64,000 bases of DNA, from contig NC_092798.1 of NCBI RefSeq assembly GCF_918797505.1, forward strand, positions 6,461,501 to 6,525,500. Reading direction: 5' to 3'. Position 1 is the stretch's first letter; every line of letters starts with the position of its first letter. A program made the translations under genes and the position numbers. This DNA is from Bemisia tabaci (taxonomy: Eukaryota > Arthropoda > Insecta > Hemiptera > Aleyrodidae). Shown piece by piece: positions 31,331-42,999 of this stretch. The notes below the pieces were generated by a model that saw only the letters and a list, made by a program, of their open reading frames with translations, made no database searches and was not told where the DNA came from.

Positions 31331-31575
31331 CTTCTGGAGGGGACGGACTTTGTATTCCAGGCTAACCATCAGCTCATTTTCTATCATGAGGACTTCGGAG
31401 AGGACCGGATGTTTAAAGACATTCCCTGGTGTTAGATCGAGTGTTCGGGAAGCGTCCAACCATGAGTAACCTCGGTGTAATTTTGGAGATTTTGGAACAG
31501 TCTTGCCGCAGTTAGGGAAAGTGCAGAGCGTATCAGTATTTTTGATGCAGAATACTATCATGAGACCATAAAACA
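31331..31575 (-). CDS. Paralogue A, leader-containing coding exon
   Basis: The acceptor ATCACTTTTTTCAG at 31576-31589 precedes a hydrophobic leader, FYGLMIVFCIKN, then Cys-containing TLCTFPNC and the family motifs GYSWLD, LTPGNVFKHP, VLMIENE and the RPLQ equivalent of CPFQ. The donor is AAG/GTACGTG at 31331/31330, phase 0. The exon starts in phase 1 like the equivalent exon of C, so the start codon lies in an unplaced upstream exon unless ATG inside the leader is used, which would leave too short a signal. The first Cys of CPFQ is Arg here, and two extra Cys occur before GYSW. The exon encodes about 81 residues and is 5.8 kb from its partner. Confidence 0.75.
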
Positions 31576-31826
31576 CTGAAAAAAGTGATTTCAATGAATG
31601 AAAAACTGGATGAAAGTATAACCGTTCCTCTTACACTGAAAAAAATGATGAAATTTCCACTTTTGTTTCTTTCTTGAAGGATGACAACACTTCCTCTACC
31701 CTAGGGAGCGAGAAAGTAAAAATGGTTATGAGGTGAGAGTCCATACTGCTCGGAAAATCTAAGGTATGAACTGCTCGTACATAGGGTCTGGCTCTTATGA
31801 CTAGAGCAGAGATGTGCAGTAAACAT

Positions 31827-31991
31827 CAGAGGCGTGGCGTGAATTGCGATATATCGATTGTTATGCCATTTGAACCTATGGTAAAGAATCGATTGTTAAG
31901 GTGTTCGCTGCGAACACCCTGTTTATCGATCCTTTTCCATGAGTTTAAATGGCATAACAACCGATATATCGCAAAGCACGCCACGCCACTG
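31827..31991. repeat. hAT-type MITE (ATCGAT family), perfect 8-bp target duplication
   Basis: CAGAGGCGTGGCGTG start, CACGCCACGCCACTG end, central GGTGTTCGCTGCGAACACC. Flanks GTAAACAT at 31819-31826 and 31992-31999 are identical. Closely similar to 25523-25686. Confidence 0.92.
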
Positions 31992-31999
31992 GTAAACAT

Positions 32000-32689
32000 G
32001 TCGTGTATGGAAACGCAGGTGTATGAACTTACTGTTCATACGGTATGGACGCTGGGTCCATACGGCATGGTCTCACAGTCCATACTCTTCGTATGTTATA
32101 TTTGTCCCTACTACAATGGACTCTACCTCTATTCTTAAGTCGGCATCAATTTTTTGTAGTCTGTATGTGGCCCCAACCTATACTGTTTGAAGTTTGAGTG
32201 CAAACATTTTTTCAATGTAGAGGTTCTAGTTCCAGGTCCCATCTAATTTTCTTGTCGCATCCAGGGTCGGACTGGCTCGGATCTGAGGGCGTAGACCCTT
32301 GGCTGGTTAAAAGGGCGTGATGTGATATTTCCTGGTAGGGCATTCCCTACGTGGAGAGGGGTTCAGAAAATTTTGGCAAAGCAGCACAAGTTTACGCTAT
32401 TTTCCGGTTCAAAGTTTATTAATCGTGCAGAGTGAAAATTGCAAAATTGGACTAATTGAAGTTACCGACAGACTTCTGAAACTAAAGAAAAATTAAAAAT
32501 TGAAGCGACTAGACGCATCAAAGCACCAATATTTCCAAAAGAACCGAGCCAATGCTGCGGTCTACACGAGATTAAGATGTGGTCTGCAAATCCATCCTTA
32601 AAAAAATCAGACAAGAACCCGAAAAAGAAGAAAGAACGAGTATCAACACAGCCGAAGACAAGAAAGACATATTTGAGCCTTTTTCAAAC
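32000..32689. other. No gene recognised
   Basis: Putative 5' flank of paralogue A. No exon or promoter element could be placed with confidence. Confidence 0.35.
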
Positions 32690-33585
32690 TTTTCTCCCGA
32701 ATCCGAGTGACACTTCATTAACAGCATATAGCAGAGCATTGAGAGCTCACGCTTCGCGCCATCGCGCCTTCAATTTTCCGGATGCAGCACGGACATCCAT
32801 CAAGTACAAATAGTTGTATCTCTGCGCCGTCGTCAACGCGCATCCTTTCCCTCGCCTTATTTCCTCAGTGTATATTTTTGCGTTTTTCCTATTCGTAATG
32901 GTGCTTCAAACTAATACAAAGAGTAGAGCATTGCGAGTTCACGACTCACGCCATCGCGTATCACATTTTTCATACGCAATGTGGACATCTATCTAATACG
33001 ACACCCACCACGGTTGTGGACATCCACCATAGTTACATCGCGTTTTCACTTTGGATGTCTCTTATTTTTGAATCTTGCGATAAATTAAGGTTAAGTTTGC
33101 CCGAGATATAGTATGGTATGTCCGAATCAATAGTCATTTTGAGAACGAAGAAATATGGTTGAAGATCTCTCAAGAGGTCTATAAAGGGCGCGTATGTCTA
33201 AAAATTGAACCGACCATCGCTTCGAAGGGAGTTACACATAGCGAATGAAGGAGGAGGATGATAAAGCGCCGCACGTCAACAAAAAGGTGAAAATTTCACA
33301 GAAAAGTGTTCACGCTGCAGAAAATAGTTCTTGGACCTCTGTTCACCACTATCGTGCGTAAAAGCACCTTTCTTTACGTCTAACTCTCTCTTTTTCCGTT
33401 CATTTAAGACATTTTCCGCCAAGGGGCGTATCTGCCAATGGCAGATTGACCTTACGGCCAGTCCGAGCTTGTCATAATCACTATGTTTTTATGGTAAAAA
33501 TCATTTCGGTCCCAGTAACTTAAGCATCATGGTAACTATGAATGAAAAATTGTGTAGGGCCTGGAATCCTATGACCTAAGAGCAT
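32690..33585. repeat. 0.9-1.1 kb dispersed repeat, copy 1
   Basis: Collinear with 60700-61835 from GCATATAGCAGAGCATTGAG through TTGTATCTCTGCGCCGTCGT, GTTTGCCCGAGATATA, TCTCAAGAGGTCTAT and ATAGTTCTTGGACCTCT to GTGTAGG and GGAATCCTATG. No long ORF, so its class (LTR, untranslated part of an element, or non-coding gene) is open. Homology may run a little further on both sides. Confidence 0.75.
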
Positions 33586-33742
33586 TATGCAGCTACGACT
33601 GAAATTCGTATTTTTAGACTTGTATGCGAGTTGCAGAAAAACTCTAAAAACCCACTGTAACTACCTAAAAGCGATGAAAACAATTAAATAAAAAATAAAT
33701 AAATTCTTTTTGAAGGGGCGACTACTAAGAGTATATGCATAG

Positions 33743-33792
33743 CAGGGCTCACGTCATAATGCACATAGTTCCGTTTGGCAGAAATACGTCCA
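33743..33792. repeat. Half copy of TGGACG palindromic MITE
   Basis: Identical in plan to the right half of 26697-26820: CAGGGCTCACGTCATAATGC through to ATACGTCCA. Confidence 0.75.
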
Positions 33793-34485
33793 ATTATGAA
33801 ACTTGTGAATATTTTATTCACTGGAATTGCCATGAATCCAATAATAAAAAAAGCAAAAAAAATTAAATAAATAAAAATAAGCAATGATAATAAAAAAAAT
33901 TAATAAGCATAAAAGTGAATAATGCAGAAGGATATTAGCCTATGTTGTAAGTGAAAGCGTATCAATAGTTTCTTCTTACCGTTTTTTACACGACGATATT
34001 TGCCGTGAGATGGCTGTGAGCACCGGAATCTTAGCATTTTGCTACACTTTTTGAAACGAACTTTCTCGTTGAACTTAGCGAACTTCTGTTGGCAAGTGAC
34101 ACCTAATTTTTTGCTGGAAAGCTCTCAAAAAGCGCGCGCAGTTTTCACATGCTATAGGGGAAAAGGCTGAAAGGACCACTCCTAGAATAGATCGGAATGA
34201 CGCAAAAAGCTACTGAACGGACTGAAAACAAGTGTCGTATACATACTAGCCTTGAGCTCGCAAAAAAATTGCGTCTTTTCACGCGGACACGAATGTAAAA
34301 GTAAACATGCTTTTTGAGTATGCGTTGGAAAAGGGTTCAGACTGGAGGTGAAATTTTATGCGAAGCCCGTTACGACTGCACAAATGTGGACGAAAGCACT
34401 TTGTTCCTAAACCGCGGGTTTTTTCCCAATTCTTCTGGGACGAAAATGAGTTTTGGAGAATATCATGACCCCAAAATGCGTAGCC
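33793..34485. other. No gene recognised
   Basis: AT-rich; the ORF starting at 34314 runs into the MITE below and is not considered coding. Confidence 0.35.
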
Positions 34486-34750
34486 CAGGGTGCCGTGCTA
34501 ACGAAAAATGCCGTATCAACATTAGAGGGTTGCCAGATTTCCTTCTATAAAATTTTTATTTTTAAGGCAAGTTATGATAATTTTTCCTTGAATTTTTCAC
34601 GAACCGTAGATTGAAATTGCGAACAAAATTGCTTGAAAAGTTTGAAAAAAAATATTCCTTTGTTTATCAGGAAATTCGTTTTTTTTTTCAAAGGAAATTT
34701 GGCAACGCCCGAAGGTTCATACGGTGTTTTTCCGTCTCACGGTAGTCCTG
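34486..34750. repeat. MITE, GCCGTGCTAAGG family
   Basis: CAGGGTGCCGTGCTAACGAA on the left and inverted CAGGACTACCGTGAGACGGA on the right, then GCCGTAT/ACCGTATGAACC and a GTTGCC block on both sides. Confidence 0.75.
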
Positions 34751-35308
34751 ACGTGACATGTACGCTGTTTTAGATATGAATTCATACTGTCTGAGGCGCA
34801 TGGGGAGATCGAGATACGACCTTGAGTCAGAAAAGCGACGAATATTCGAGGCAAAAAAGTTTCATCTAGTTCATGAGCATTTAAAATGCTCAGATTTTCT
34901 CATTAATACGGTGCGTGAAATTGATTTTTTCGGAAATCTACAATTTCCTGGAAAACGTGCTGGGCCCCGTTGCTTTTATCAATACGACGCGTGATTGCCA
35001 AATTGAGTGATAAAATTGTACAGTGTATGCTGAGTGGAACAAAATATACTATTTTTACAACAGTCTGGCTTTAGTGGGATGACGCACAAAAAGTTGATAG
35101 TCTGAGATAGCTTTCTATTCAACGGAGATGAGCTACTATACAAGGTACAAATTAACACACTCTGATGTAGGGTTCTGCCGCAAAATATCACGCTGAACGC
35201 AATTTGCGCAGTGGAAATTCCTGGAAATATTTCCCGACCAATAAACATATACATTTTTATCCAGTATTGGTTATGAGAATGTTCAATCAACGGCCGCTGA
35301 TGATGTTA

Positions 35309-36685
35309 AGGTGAGGTTGGGTAACTGGGCAGGAGTTCGGAGAAAAATGTCAAAATTTCAACTTCATGATTTTTTTCCCATCATTATATTGACAGTGGAG
35401 GCTACTTTTAAATTTTTTTTAGTAAGTACAACACCTTGTCTAAATGTAGGAAGAGTCAAAAGTCGAATTTCATCTTTCAATTTTTTCCCACAAATTTTCA
35501 AAAATTTCCCGTTTTTTTCACCCAGTTACCCAACGTCGTGGGGTAACTGGACTACCCCCCCTTAATTTTTGAGGGGGGCATTATTTTTAATTCTCATTGG
35601 CCAGAAAGTGATGTCCTGCTCATGAAGGTTTAAGAAAATGTCATTTGAATGTATATAAACATGTTTAAGTGGTTAAGAATGATGTCGTAACAGTTAGCGG
35701 CAAAAAAACCCTCAAATCTGAGAATTGAATAACGGTAAAAAAAAATTGTTTCCTTGTAGATAAATGCTTAGAACTTTCTGTATTACTACTTGTAAAGTAG
35801 TATTGTATACCAGGACACTGTTTGGCCACTTTTAGTGAGATTAAGCATGATACATTTTTAAAAAATGAAAAAAAAATTAAGCCGCAAGGCTGATCTGGGA
35901 TAGAGTCAGGCGCCAAAAAGTTCCCTTAATTTTTAAGGGGGGCATTATTTGTAATTCTCATTGGCCAGAAAAGAATGTCCTTCTCATGAGGGTTTCAGAG
36001 AATTTCATTTGAATTTATATAACCATGTTTAAGTCGTTAAAAATGATGTCATAACAGTTAGCGGCAAAAATGTAATTAAGTAATGCTTAAGTTATGCTAT
36101 AATTGACTTAAGTTAGAAGTTTAGTGTGCTGGGAACCCTGATTATTGGTCTTTGGCACTTAAAAGTCCACAATAGTCAATTAGTTTTGACATTTTCAGAA
36201 GTAAACAAACACCGAAGCACAGCAACCTTGCAATGGGTAACTGGGCAGGTGCCACCACTGCCACCTGCCCAGTTACCTTGGGGTGGGTGCCCAGTTACCC
36301 CACAAAGGGAAAATTTTCAAGGTAACTGGGCATCAACCCTTTGCAGCCAGTAATTTCATCCAATTACGTTGTAATTACTCACGCATTACACAAATACATC
36401 ATACATGAGGAAGAATTGTCAAAGTTGAATAAAATACTTGCTGGGAGTGAGATATGAGGCTCTTTTCGGGACCACCTCCGGCGTTGTTTTGAAAAAAAAG
36501 CTGTCCAATTTTCGGCACTTCACCATTCACCATAAAATTTTTTTTTGAAGTTATGTTTACATGTTCTAGATGGTTTACGACATAATGAAGGTATGCCAAC
36601 AGTGAAAACAATTTTTGCACTAATCTGGTAGAAATACAGAGGGTACTGTCCAGTTACCCCACCGCCCAGTTACCCAACCTCACCT
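35309..36685. mobile_element. TA-flanked element with AGGTGAGGTTGGGTAACTGG ends
   Basis: Perfect 22-bp inverted termini start AGGTGAGGTTGGGTAACTGG. TA dinucleotides flank it at 35307-35308 and 36686-36687. The word GGTAACTGGGC and its complement recur many times inside (for example 35520-35550, 36236-36345 and 36650-36670), as expected of subterminal binding sites. No transposase is seen. Length 1,377 bp. Confidence 0.85.
35558..36070. repeat. 148-bp direct repeat inside the TA-flanked element
   Basis: The blocks 35558-35706 and 35924-36070 share GGGGGGCATTATTT, TAATTCTCATTGGCCAGAAA and GTAACAGTTAGCGGCAAAAA at equal spacing. Confidence 0.85.
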
Positions 36686-37705
36686 TACTACTCAAAAAAC
36701 GTATAGTGTTGCTACTCAAAAAACTAAAAAGCAATACCGGGTCAGCCGTTTCTGAAGGAAAATCAAGAACACGTTCTCAATATTCCTCTAATCGATAGAT
36801 GGCAAAGAGGTATTACTCATATTTGTGAGCTGTGGCATTCGGATTTTGCGAATACAAACAGGGAATGTAAATTGTACTGATATTCGTGGTTCTGATTTTT
36901 TTGGAACCGCAAATGGCAAACTATCTACTCGAAAAACGTACAGCACGGTATAAAAAACACGGAGCTAAAAAAAATAGAGCCCAGATGTAGCATTACTGGA
37001 GCGCATCAGCCACGTCAATTGCAGTAAAAGTCACCCATTAAAAAGATGTTTGCCGCGTGCCGACTGTATTCATAAAAAATGGCATACAGATGTGAGCCGT
37101 GTTAGCGCTCGTTGTTCCCAGAAAAAAGTCATCGAGACAAGATGTAAGAACATCCGACTATGTTCGGACAATATTGACGCAATATTGTCATGATATTTTG
37201 ACAATACTGAGAGACTTTCAGAAATGTACAGTGAAAAATACCTCGTAAAATGAAATAATGATTTTAAAAAACTATTCGAAGAAGATTTGTCTCAAAAAGA
37301 TGCAATATTCAAATATTTTTAAAATATTTATAAACTATATTATTTGATGTAATATTTGTTTTAAGAATATCTTAAACATATTTTAACCCAAATTTTTTTT
37401 TATTTCAAATACCTAAGTAAGATACAAAAACACAGTTTTGATAGTATTTGTAAAATATTATAATGGTACGTAAAAAGTAACTATGAGTTCATCGTATGAT
37501 ACTCAATACCATCGTTTTACCCATCTCACATTCATTACGTCAGCGCGGATCTCTGCCAGCAGATAAGTTTATGGACGTTAAAAGGCCCAAAATAATAGTC
37601 AAGTAACAATATTTGTTTCCAAGTCTTATGAGCGTCATCAAAGTAAATCTGAGCCGGCTAAAATGAATCGAATAGTTAGTAGGATAACGTACGGATGATA
37701 CTGAC
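36686..37705. other. No gene recognised
   Basis: AT-rich; CAATATTG words cluster near 37168-37206 without clear repeat borders. Confidence 0.35.
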
Positions 37706-37848
37706 GAGGCGTGAATGATGGATACTTCACCATTTGAGGCCATGGTAAAGAATAAATTATTAAGAAATTCGTTGCGAACACCCTGTTCATCGATCCTATT
37801 CCATAACTTCAATTGATAGATCAATCTATATGTAGCCACGCCACTGAG
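37706..37848. repeat. hAT-type MITE (ATCGAT family), degenerate copy
   Basis: GAGGCGTGAATGATGG on the left and CCACGCCACTG on the right with GTTGCGAACACCCTGTTCAT in the middle. A related AGGATAAC.TACGGAT block flanks both sides. Confidence 0.75.
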
Positions 37849-38107
37849 GATAACATACGGATCAAGAGGGAAAATGATCTCAAATCGATTTTTACATGAG
37901 CCTTCTTTTGCAGAAGGACTCTAAAAGTGGGGATTGAATCATTATATCTTCTCTTAACTTTTAATCATCCGCGGCAACTTCATTCGCACCGATGTTGATT
38001 ATTAGTTTGGTTGTAAAAACGGAGGGAGCTCAGATTTCTAGTTTTTTAATGATTTACCTGATGCGTTCTCTCTGTCTCTCACTCCCACTCACTCTCTCCC
38101 CCTCTCT

Positions 38108-38150
<43 letters not shown>

Positions 38151-39403
38151 GTTAGCGCTATGAAATAATTACATCGGCGAAATGGAAGTGCAAGCTCTCC
38201 AATTTGCGAAAATGTTGTAATTTCACCCTTTACCGCTGAAAAGTTGGGAGAATCGGCCTTGTATATTTGAGGGGCTTAAAGGAGAAAGGGCATAAGTGTA
38301 TAGTTTTTGAAAAAATTGAGTTATTCATGATTTCACGTAAAACTAGTCTTAACGCATATCCTGTGAAAAATTCAATCCCAATTTCCAATTTTTAAGCATC
38401 CAAAAGTCAGTTTGAACTTTCTTTTTGCCGTAGGGCTCCATGTAACTTGAAAACTTCAAACACGTATCACTTTGAAACAGCAAAAACTGCACTTAGGCGC
38501 CTTGTCCTCCAAAGCCCCTCATTTCTAGATATATCAAGGACGGAATATGAACATTCGGGGAGGTTCAAAAGCCATCGTCACGTCATAGCGCAAAAAAAAA
38601 AAAAAAAAAAACATCGGCAACGCGTTGGCCAAATATATAGTCAACAGTGATTGTTTCAACACTGAACGCTAATATCTATGGTTTATGGTGCACGGGGAAT
38701 AAAAAAACTGAACTTACTGAAAAATTCATCGTCGCAAACTGGGTAACGAGATTTAATAGACAATGATTTGCAGTTCAAATCTTGGAAAACCTCCTTTCAT
38801 ATTCAATTTTCTGATTGATTTGCTTCCAAAACAAAATCTATCAAATTTCACATTTTATAAGGAACATGCAGATGCAGAATCACTAGCATTTAACTTATGT
38901 AATTTTCGGTATGAAGCAAAACTTGTATAAATATTTGAACCAAACGATGAGACCAAAATTAGACATGTAGCATACTTCAACATTTAAGTAAAAAAAGGGG
39001 GCGAATGAGCCTCTAACACCGTTTCGGAAAATTTATTAGAAAAATATTGGTTGGACTCCTTTCAAAATAATAAGTTAGAAGCGAAAGGTTAAAATTGTAT
39101 CAGCACTATTTGCACGAACCTGGATTTTTCATGGAGTCTTTTTCGATTTTTATGAAAAACAACTGTGGATAAAAGTATTATTGAAGTCCTCTGAACCATA
39201 AATCAATTCTAAGTCTTCGGTTAATCTTCACAGTTTATTATTTGAGTAAACGACTCATCTCATCTCATCTGAATAATCCCAGCGAGCAGCTGAGGAATTA
39301 AGAAAAAGAAACTTAAATAGTCAACAAATCAATAAGATTAAACACCTCAAAGCAAGAAAATCGCCCCTTTGCGATGGAGTAAGGCATTAGAATTATAAAG
39401 AAA
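37849..39403. other. No gene recognised; A homopolymers inside
   Basis: A 40-base A run lies at 38109-38148 directly after a CT-rich microsatellite, and a shorter one near 38591-38610. No retroposon body recognised, no convincing coding region. Confidence 0.45.
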
Positions 39404-39415
39404 CTAGGGGCTTAT

Positions 39416-39434
39416 GGGGCTGCTTCGCAGCCCC
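39416..39434 (-). terminator. Helitron 3' terminal hairpin
   Basis: GGGGCTGC and GCAGCCCC form an 8-bp stem with a 3-nt loop, 8 bases before the CTAG end at 39407-39404. In Helitrons this hairpin serves as the rolling-circle replication terminator. Confidence 0.85.
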
Positions 39435-39890
39435 TTATTTTTCCTGTACACTTTTCACTTTCACATGTTTTTTTTTTTTTTTTTATATTTATTTTCATTT
39501 AATTTTCTGTTTTGTCTTTGAATCGGGTCTAAGTATTTCTTTGAGAGAATAAATATAACAAATGTTTTCAAAAATTGTAATTTTATTTAGTAAACTTTAA
39601 ACTAAAATTTTGTTTTAATCTTCATACAAAATTATTTTTTAGGTTTTACATTTGTTTTCAAACTAATTTTAAAGAAGATCTTTTTTTATTTTTTAAATAC
39701 TTTGCTTTTTTTCGATTAAATTGTTGATTCTTCTTTTGCCATTTCTGTCCTGCTTTTCTTCCTATATTTCCTACAACTTTGCTCTTCTTCTTTCCTCTTT
39801 TTGTCTTTTCTTTTTTTGCTTCTTCTTTTTCTTCTTCAGTAGCTGTTCCTTCTGGTTCTTCTTCTTTTTCTGCTCCTGTTTTAACTTCAT

Positions 39891-40956
39891 CTAATTTTTC
39901 CGCTTTTTCTTCTTCGTTTTTTCCATGTTCAGTCTGCTTTCTGGTTTCCGTATTTGCTGGGTGACTACGCCGAGTACGTGTTTCTTAAGAATATCATTTT
40001 TTAATTCATCCAATTTGCATCGAAAAACACGTGAAACGATATCGGGACGATCACATGGTTTTTCACCGTTTTTAAGTTCGTTTTTGATTTCCGGCCAGTT
40101 GGGATTACATGTAAATGTCAAAAATATATCTGGTTTTCCTTCTTTTCGAACCATTGCCATCGCATCCTGATAGCGTTGAGCAAGGTTGCGTGGGCTCCCT
40201 TGAAATGTAGACGGTAAGATTACAACTTTTCCTGTAGTAGAATTAGAAAGACGTGATTTATTGACGACAAAATCCTGTAAACCTTTATAGTGTTCTACAC
40301 GCAATTTTGATTGATTTTGACGGACGTAGTCCAGGCGGTCACTTTCAATTCTAACATAAGTATCAACTAAATATTGCTGAAAGAGTTTCTTTGCTTGGTG
40401 TACATGAGAAAAATCTTCTCTGACAGCAAGCCTATGGCAGGCATATTGACGCATTGTAAGTTTATTGCGTTCCTTTTGCTTCCGAGGACCATTATGAATC
40501 AAAGATGGATCCCATCCCGATTCTCCATACGGAAATAGAAGGGGATATATCATCGGATCACAGTGTGGACTGAGGACTGATAAAAGTTTAGGACCACCGT
40601 GCTTGAAGTTGACCACTACGTGACGGTACCCTGGAGGCTCTCCTTCGGATGAATCAAAAATACCGGCAATTTCGTCCGCAGAAGGAGTACTTGATATTCT
40701 TTTATCCATGGCAATGTTATCAATGAATCGTATGCTAAAATCTTGACAACTTTGAGTATTGTCGATGCTTTTTTTGTAAACGTTTGAATAAGGATTATGA
40801 GACAGAATATTACCCAACGAAAGAAGAATTTCTTCTTTTAATTCATTATTTTCGTCGCGTGCAGTACGAACATTCAAAGATGTAGACGTGTCAACTATAT
40901 ACAGCTGTCCGTAAACTGGAGATTCTTCATTGGGGGGCAAAAGGTCAGAAATGTAT
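39891..40956 (-). CDS. Helitron Rep N-terminal region, second exon (truncated)
   Basis: The acceptor TTTTTAATTTTAG (40957-40969) joins to the donor at 41244 and reads GSIYR-YISDLLPP-N, the usual Helitron junction of a G.I-Y block with LLP. The exon carries QLYIVDT, GEPPGYRHVVV, PLLFPYGE.GW, LTMRQYACHRL, QYLVDTYVRIE.DRL, VILPSTFQGSPRN and FLTFTCNPNWPEI, all typical of the Helitron-like N region and the start of Rep. Translation stops soon after (Lys-rich tail from an AAG-rich tract), before the HUH nickase motif. Probably not functional. Confidence 0.85.
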
Positions 40957-41243
40957 CTAAAATTAAAAAATAAAATTTAGAGATGAGTAATAAAATAATA
41001 ACAACACTATTAAACAGAATTTTAAGTCTTATTATTTTCTCTGAACTGTTTATTTTTAAAATGTTTAAAAACAAAACGGAATAGACAAAGTCCAAATAGT
41101 AACTAACAGAGGAGGAAAGATTTAAATGCAGTATCCGGAATGCAGCTGCATTCCGGATGCGTTAAGGGGTGGGAAGGAGGGAGGGACGGACTGAGAAACT
41201 GAAAAAAGTACGTTACGTAACGGTAAATATTAAATAAACTTAC

Positions 41244-41722
41244 CTATATATGGATCCTTGAACTTTAAAGCAATAAGGTCCATCACCCGGAATATCAATT
41301 CGATTTGCAGAGAAAGAGGCAAAAGCAACAGCACTATTATAATTTCTGATATGCTTTATGAAATTTGGAGAATATAAAAATAATGATTTCAAATCGGTAT
41401 TTGTCCGAATACTCGGTAAAGAAATTAAGCCATTTTGGCAGCAGTTATTAAAATGACCATTGGACATTTCACCCTGAAAATGGCGAGCATCACAATGATG
41501 ACAAATTATATTCATTGAACCGACTGAAAATTTGGTAACAAAATTTTCATCAAAATTCTGATCATCAATTTTATACTTCCGAAATGAAGAAATGAAACTT
41601 TGATTTTCTATACTAATAACAGAGTTAAGTTCTTGCTTCACTAAACGAACATGCGAAGAATTCTGGAAAACGCGACCACGTTTTGGAGGACGACCGCCTC
41701 GGTCATTGAAAATTTCACTCAT
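41244..41722 (-). CDS. Helitron Rep N-terminal region, first exon
   Basis: An ATG at 41722 starts about 159 codons with an RPPKRGR start and CHHCDARHF...CC, a likely zinc-binding site found at this position in Helitron Rep proteins, then DGPYCFKVQGSIY. The donor is AG/GTAAGT at 41244/41243, phase 2. The combined two-exon product is about 514 residues, a third of a full RepHel protein. Confidence 0.82.
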
Positions 41723-41993
41723 AACAACTGTTAAATTTAAAATTAAAATTAGTAAAAATTATTATTATTTTAACAAAATCATAACTGAAAAGTTCAATTT
41801 TTAAATTAAAAAAAATAAATCAGAAGAAAAAGGATGAAATGAAAATGGAAATTAATAATAAACATATTTATACACATTGAAAAGAAACAGCGTGAAAAGT
41901 TCTGATCGGAAATGAGAAAAAAAACTTGGAGGTTATTGCCTTAATGAGGAAAAATTGGCAATAGGAAAGAGATGGAACCAATCATGAAAAACC

Positions 41994-42024
<31 letters not shown>

Positions 42025-42236
42025 CGCGGGAAAAGAAAAATGTAAGTTGATGGCAGTTGAGTGTTGGAAGTAACCTCACTTAATGATGATTGTTGAATGA
42101 AAACAGCTGATAAAAAGACAGCAAACAGTAAAGTAAGATGCGTAGCAACAAAACTTTTCCGAAAAAACAAAAAACCCCCACTTCCCCTCATCCAATTTAT
42201 GAGTTTTTAGGGATTTAAAAATCGGGGACGAACCCC

Positions 42237-42703
42237 AGAAAATAATTTATAGTTTTCCCGAAGCATTGAGAACAACACCTTTCAAATGAACCAACGCCCC
42301 TCGCAATTAGTACAGTGGTTGATTCACAATTTCATTCTATTTTTCAAATTAGATATTAAGATTGCGTTTCCTTTCGAATTATAAATGTGCGTTTAAATTC
42401 TCTTGTGCAATCGCTGCTCAAATCTTTCATCATTGAGGCTACGGGCTTTGCGGCTTAAATTGGAGGACCATAAAGCCAAAAACACGGATCTTAAATGAAG
42501 TTTATCGACGACTAAACTATAGAGCCACGTTTTTCCCGCTTTAGAATTGGTTACACCGTAATTTTCTAAATGAAAAGCTATGGAGAGACAGGAAAGCTAA
42601 ATGAAATGAAAAGCTAAGAAGTTGGATGTATGGTAATGCTCTAATGTTTATGTTGGAGCCGTAGCAAATCAATAATTCAAATATTGCAAACATCGCAAAT
42701 GAT
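42237..42703. other. No gene recognised
   Basis: AT-rich flank of the Helitron; nothing recognised. Confidence 0.35.
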
Positions 42704-42966
42704 AATCGTCACGTTCCGGCCAAAAAATCACAACCGCCATGTTACGTTTCAAAATTTCAGCTGCCATTTAATTTTTTCACAAAGAAATTGTACAGAAAGT
42801 TGTCCGAAACGTTGACTGAACTTTCTTCGTGCTGCCGGTAAAATTCTGTAGAATTTTCAAACAGATTCAACCAATAAATTCTCTGTAAAAAAATCAAATA
42901 AAATGGCGGCGGAAATTTTGAAACGTTGCATAGCGCCTGTGATACTTTGGCCGAAGGGTGGCGATA
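42704..42966. repeat. MITE, CGTCACC..GGCCAAAATATCAC family
   Basis: Arms ATCGTCACGTTCCGGCCAAA and inverted ATATCGCCACCCTTCGGCCA, followed by ACGTTTCAAAATTTC and GCCGCCATTTTA-like words. Second copy at 50744-51004. Confidence 0.8.
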
Positions 42967-42999
42967 TGTCGAACTTAATCAGTCTACAAGGAACTACTA

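Larger units (their letters stand above)
39404..42236 (-). mobile_element. Helitron, truncated, 3' end defined
   Basis: On the minus strand the 3' end is a GC-rich hairpin (39434-39416) followed after 8 bases by CTAG and then T, the classical Helitron terminus and host T. A Rep N-terminal region is encoded in two exons. The 5' end is not certain; a GGGG..CCCC inverted repeat at 42224-42236 next to a TC dinucleotide is a candidate border. The nickase HUH and helicase regions are missing, so the element is a deletion derivative. Confidence 0.8.
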
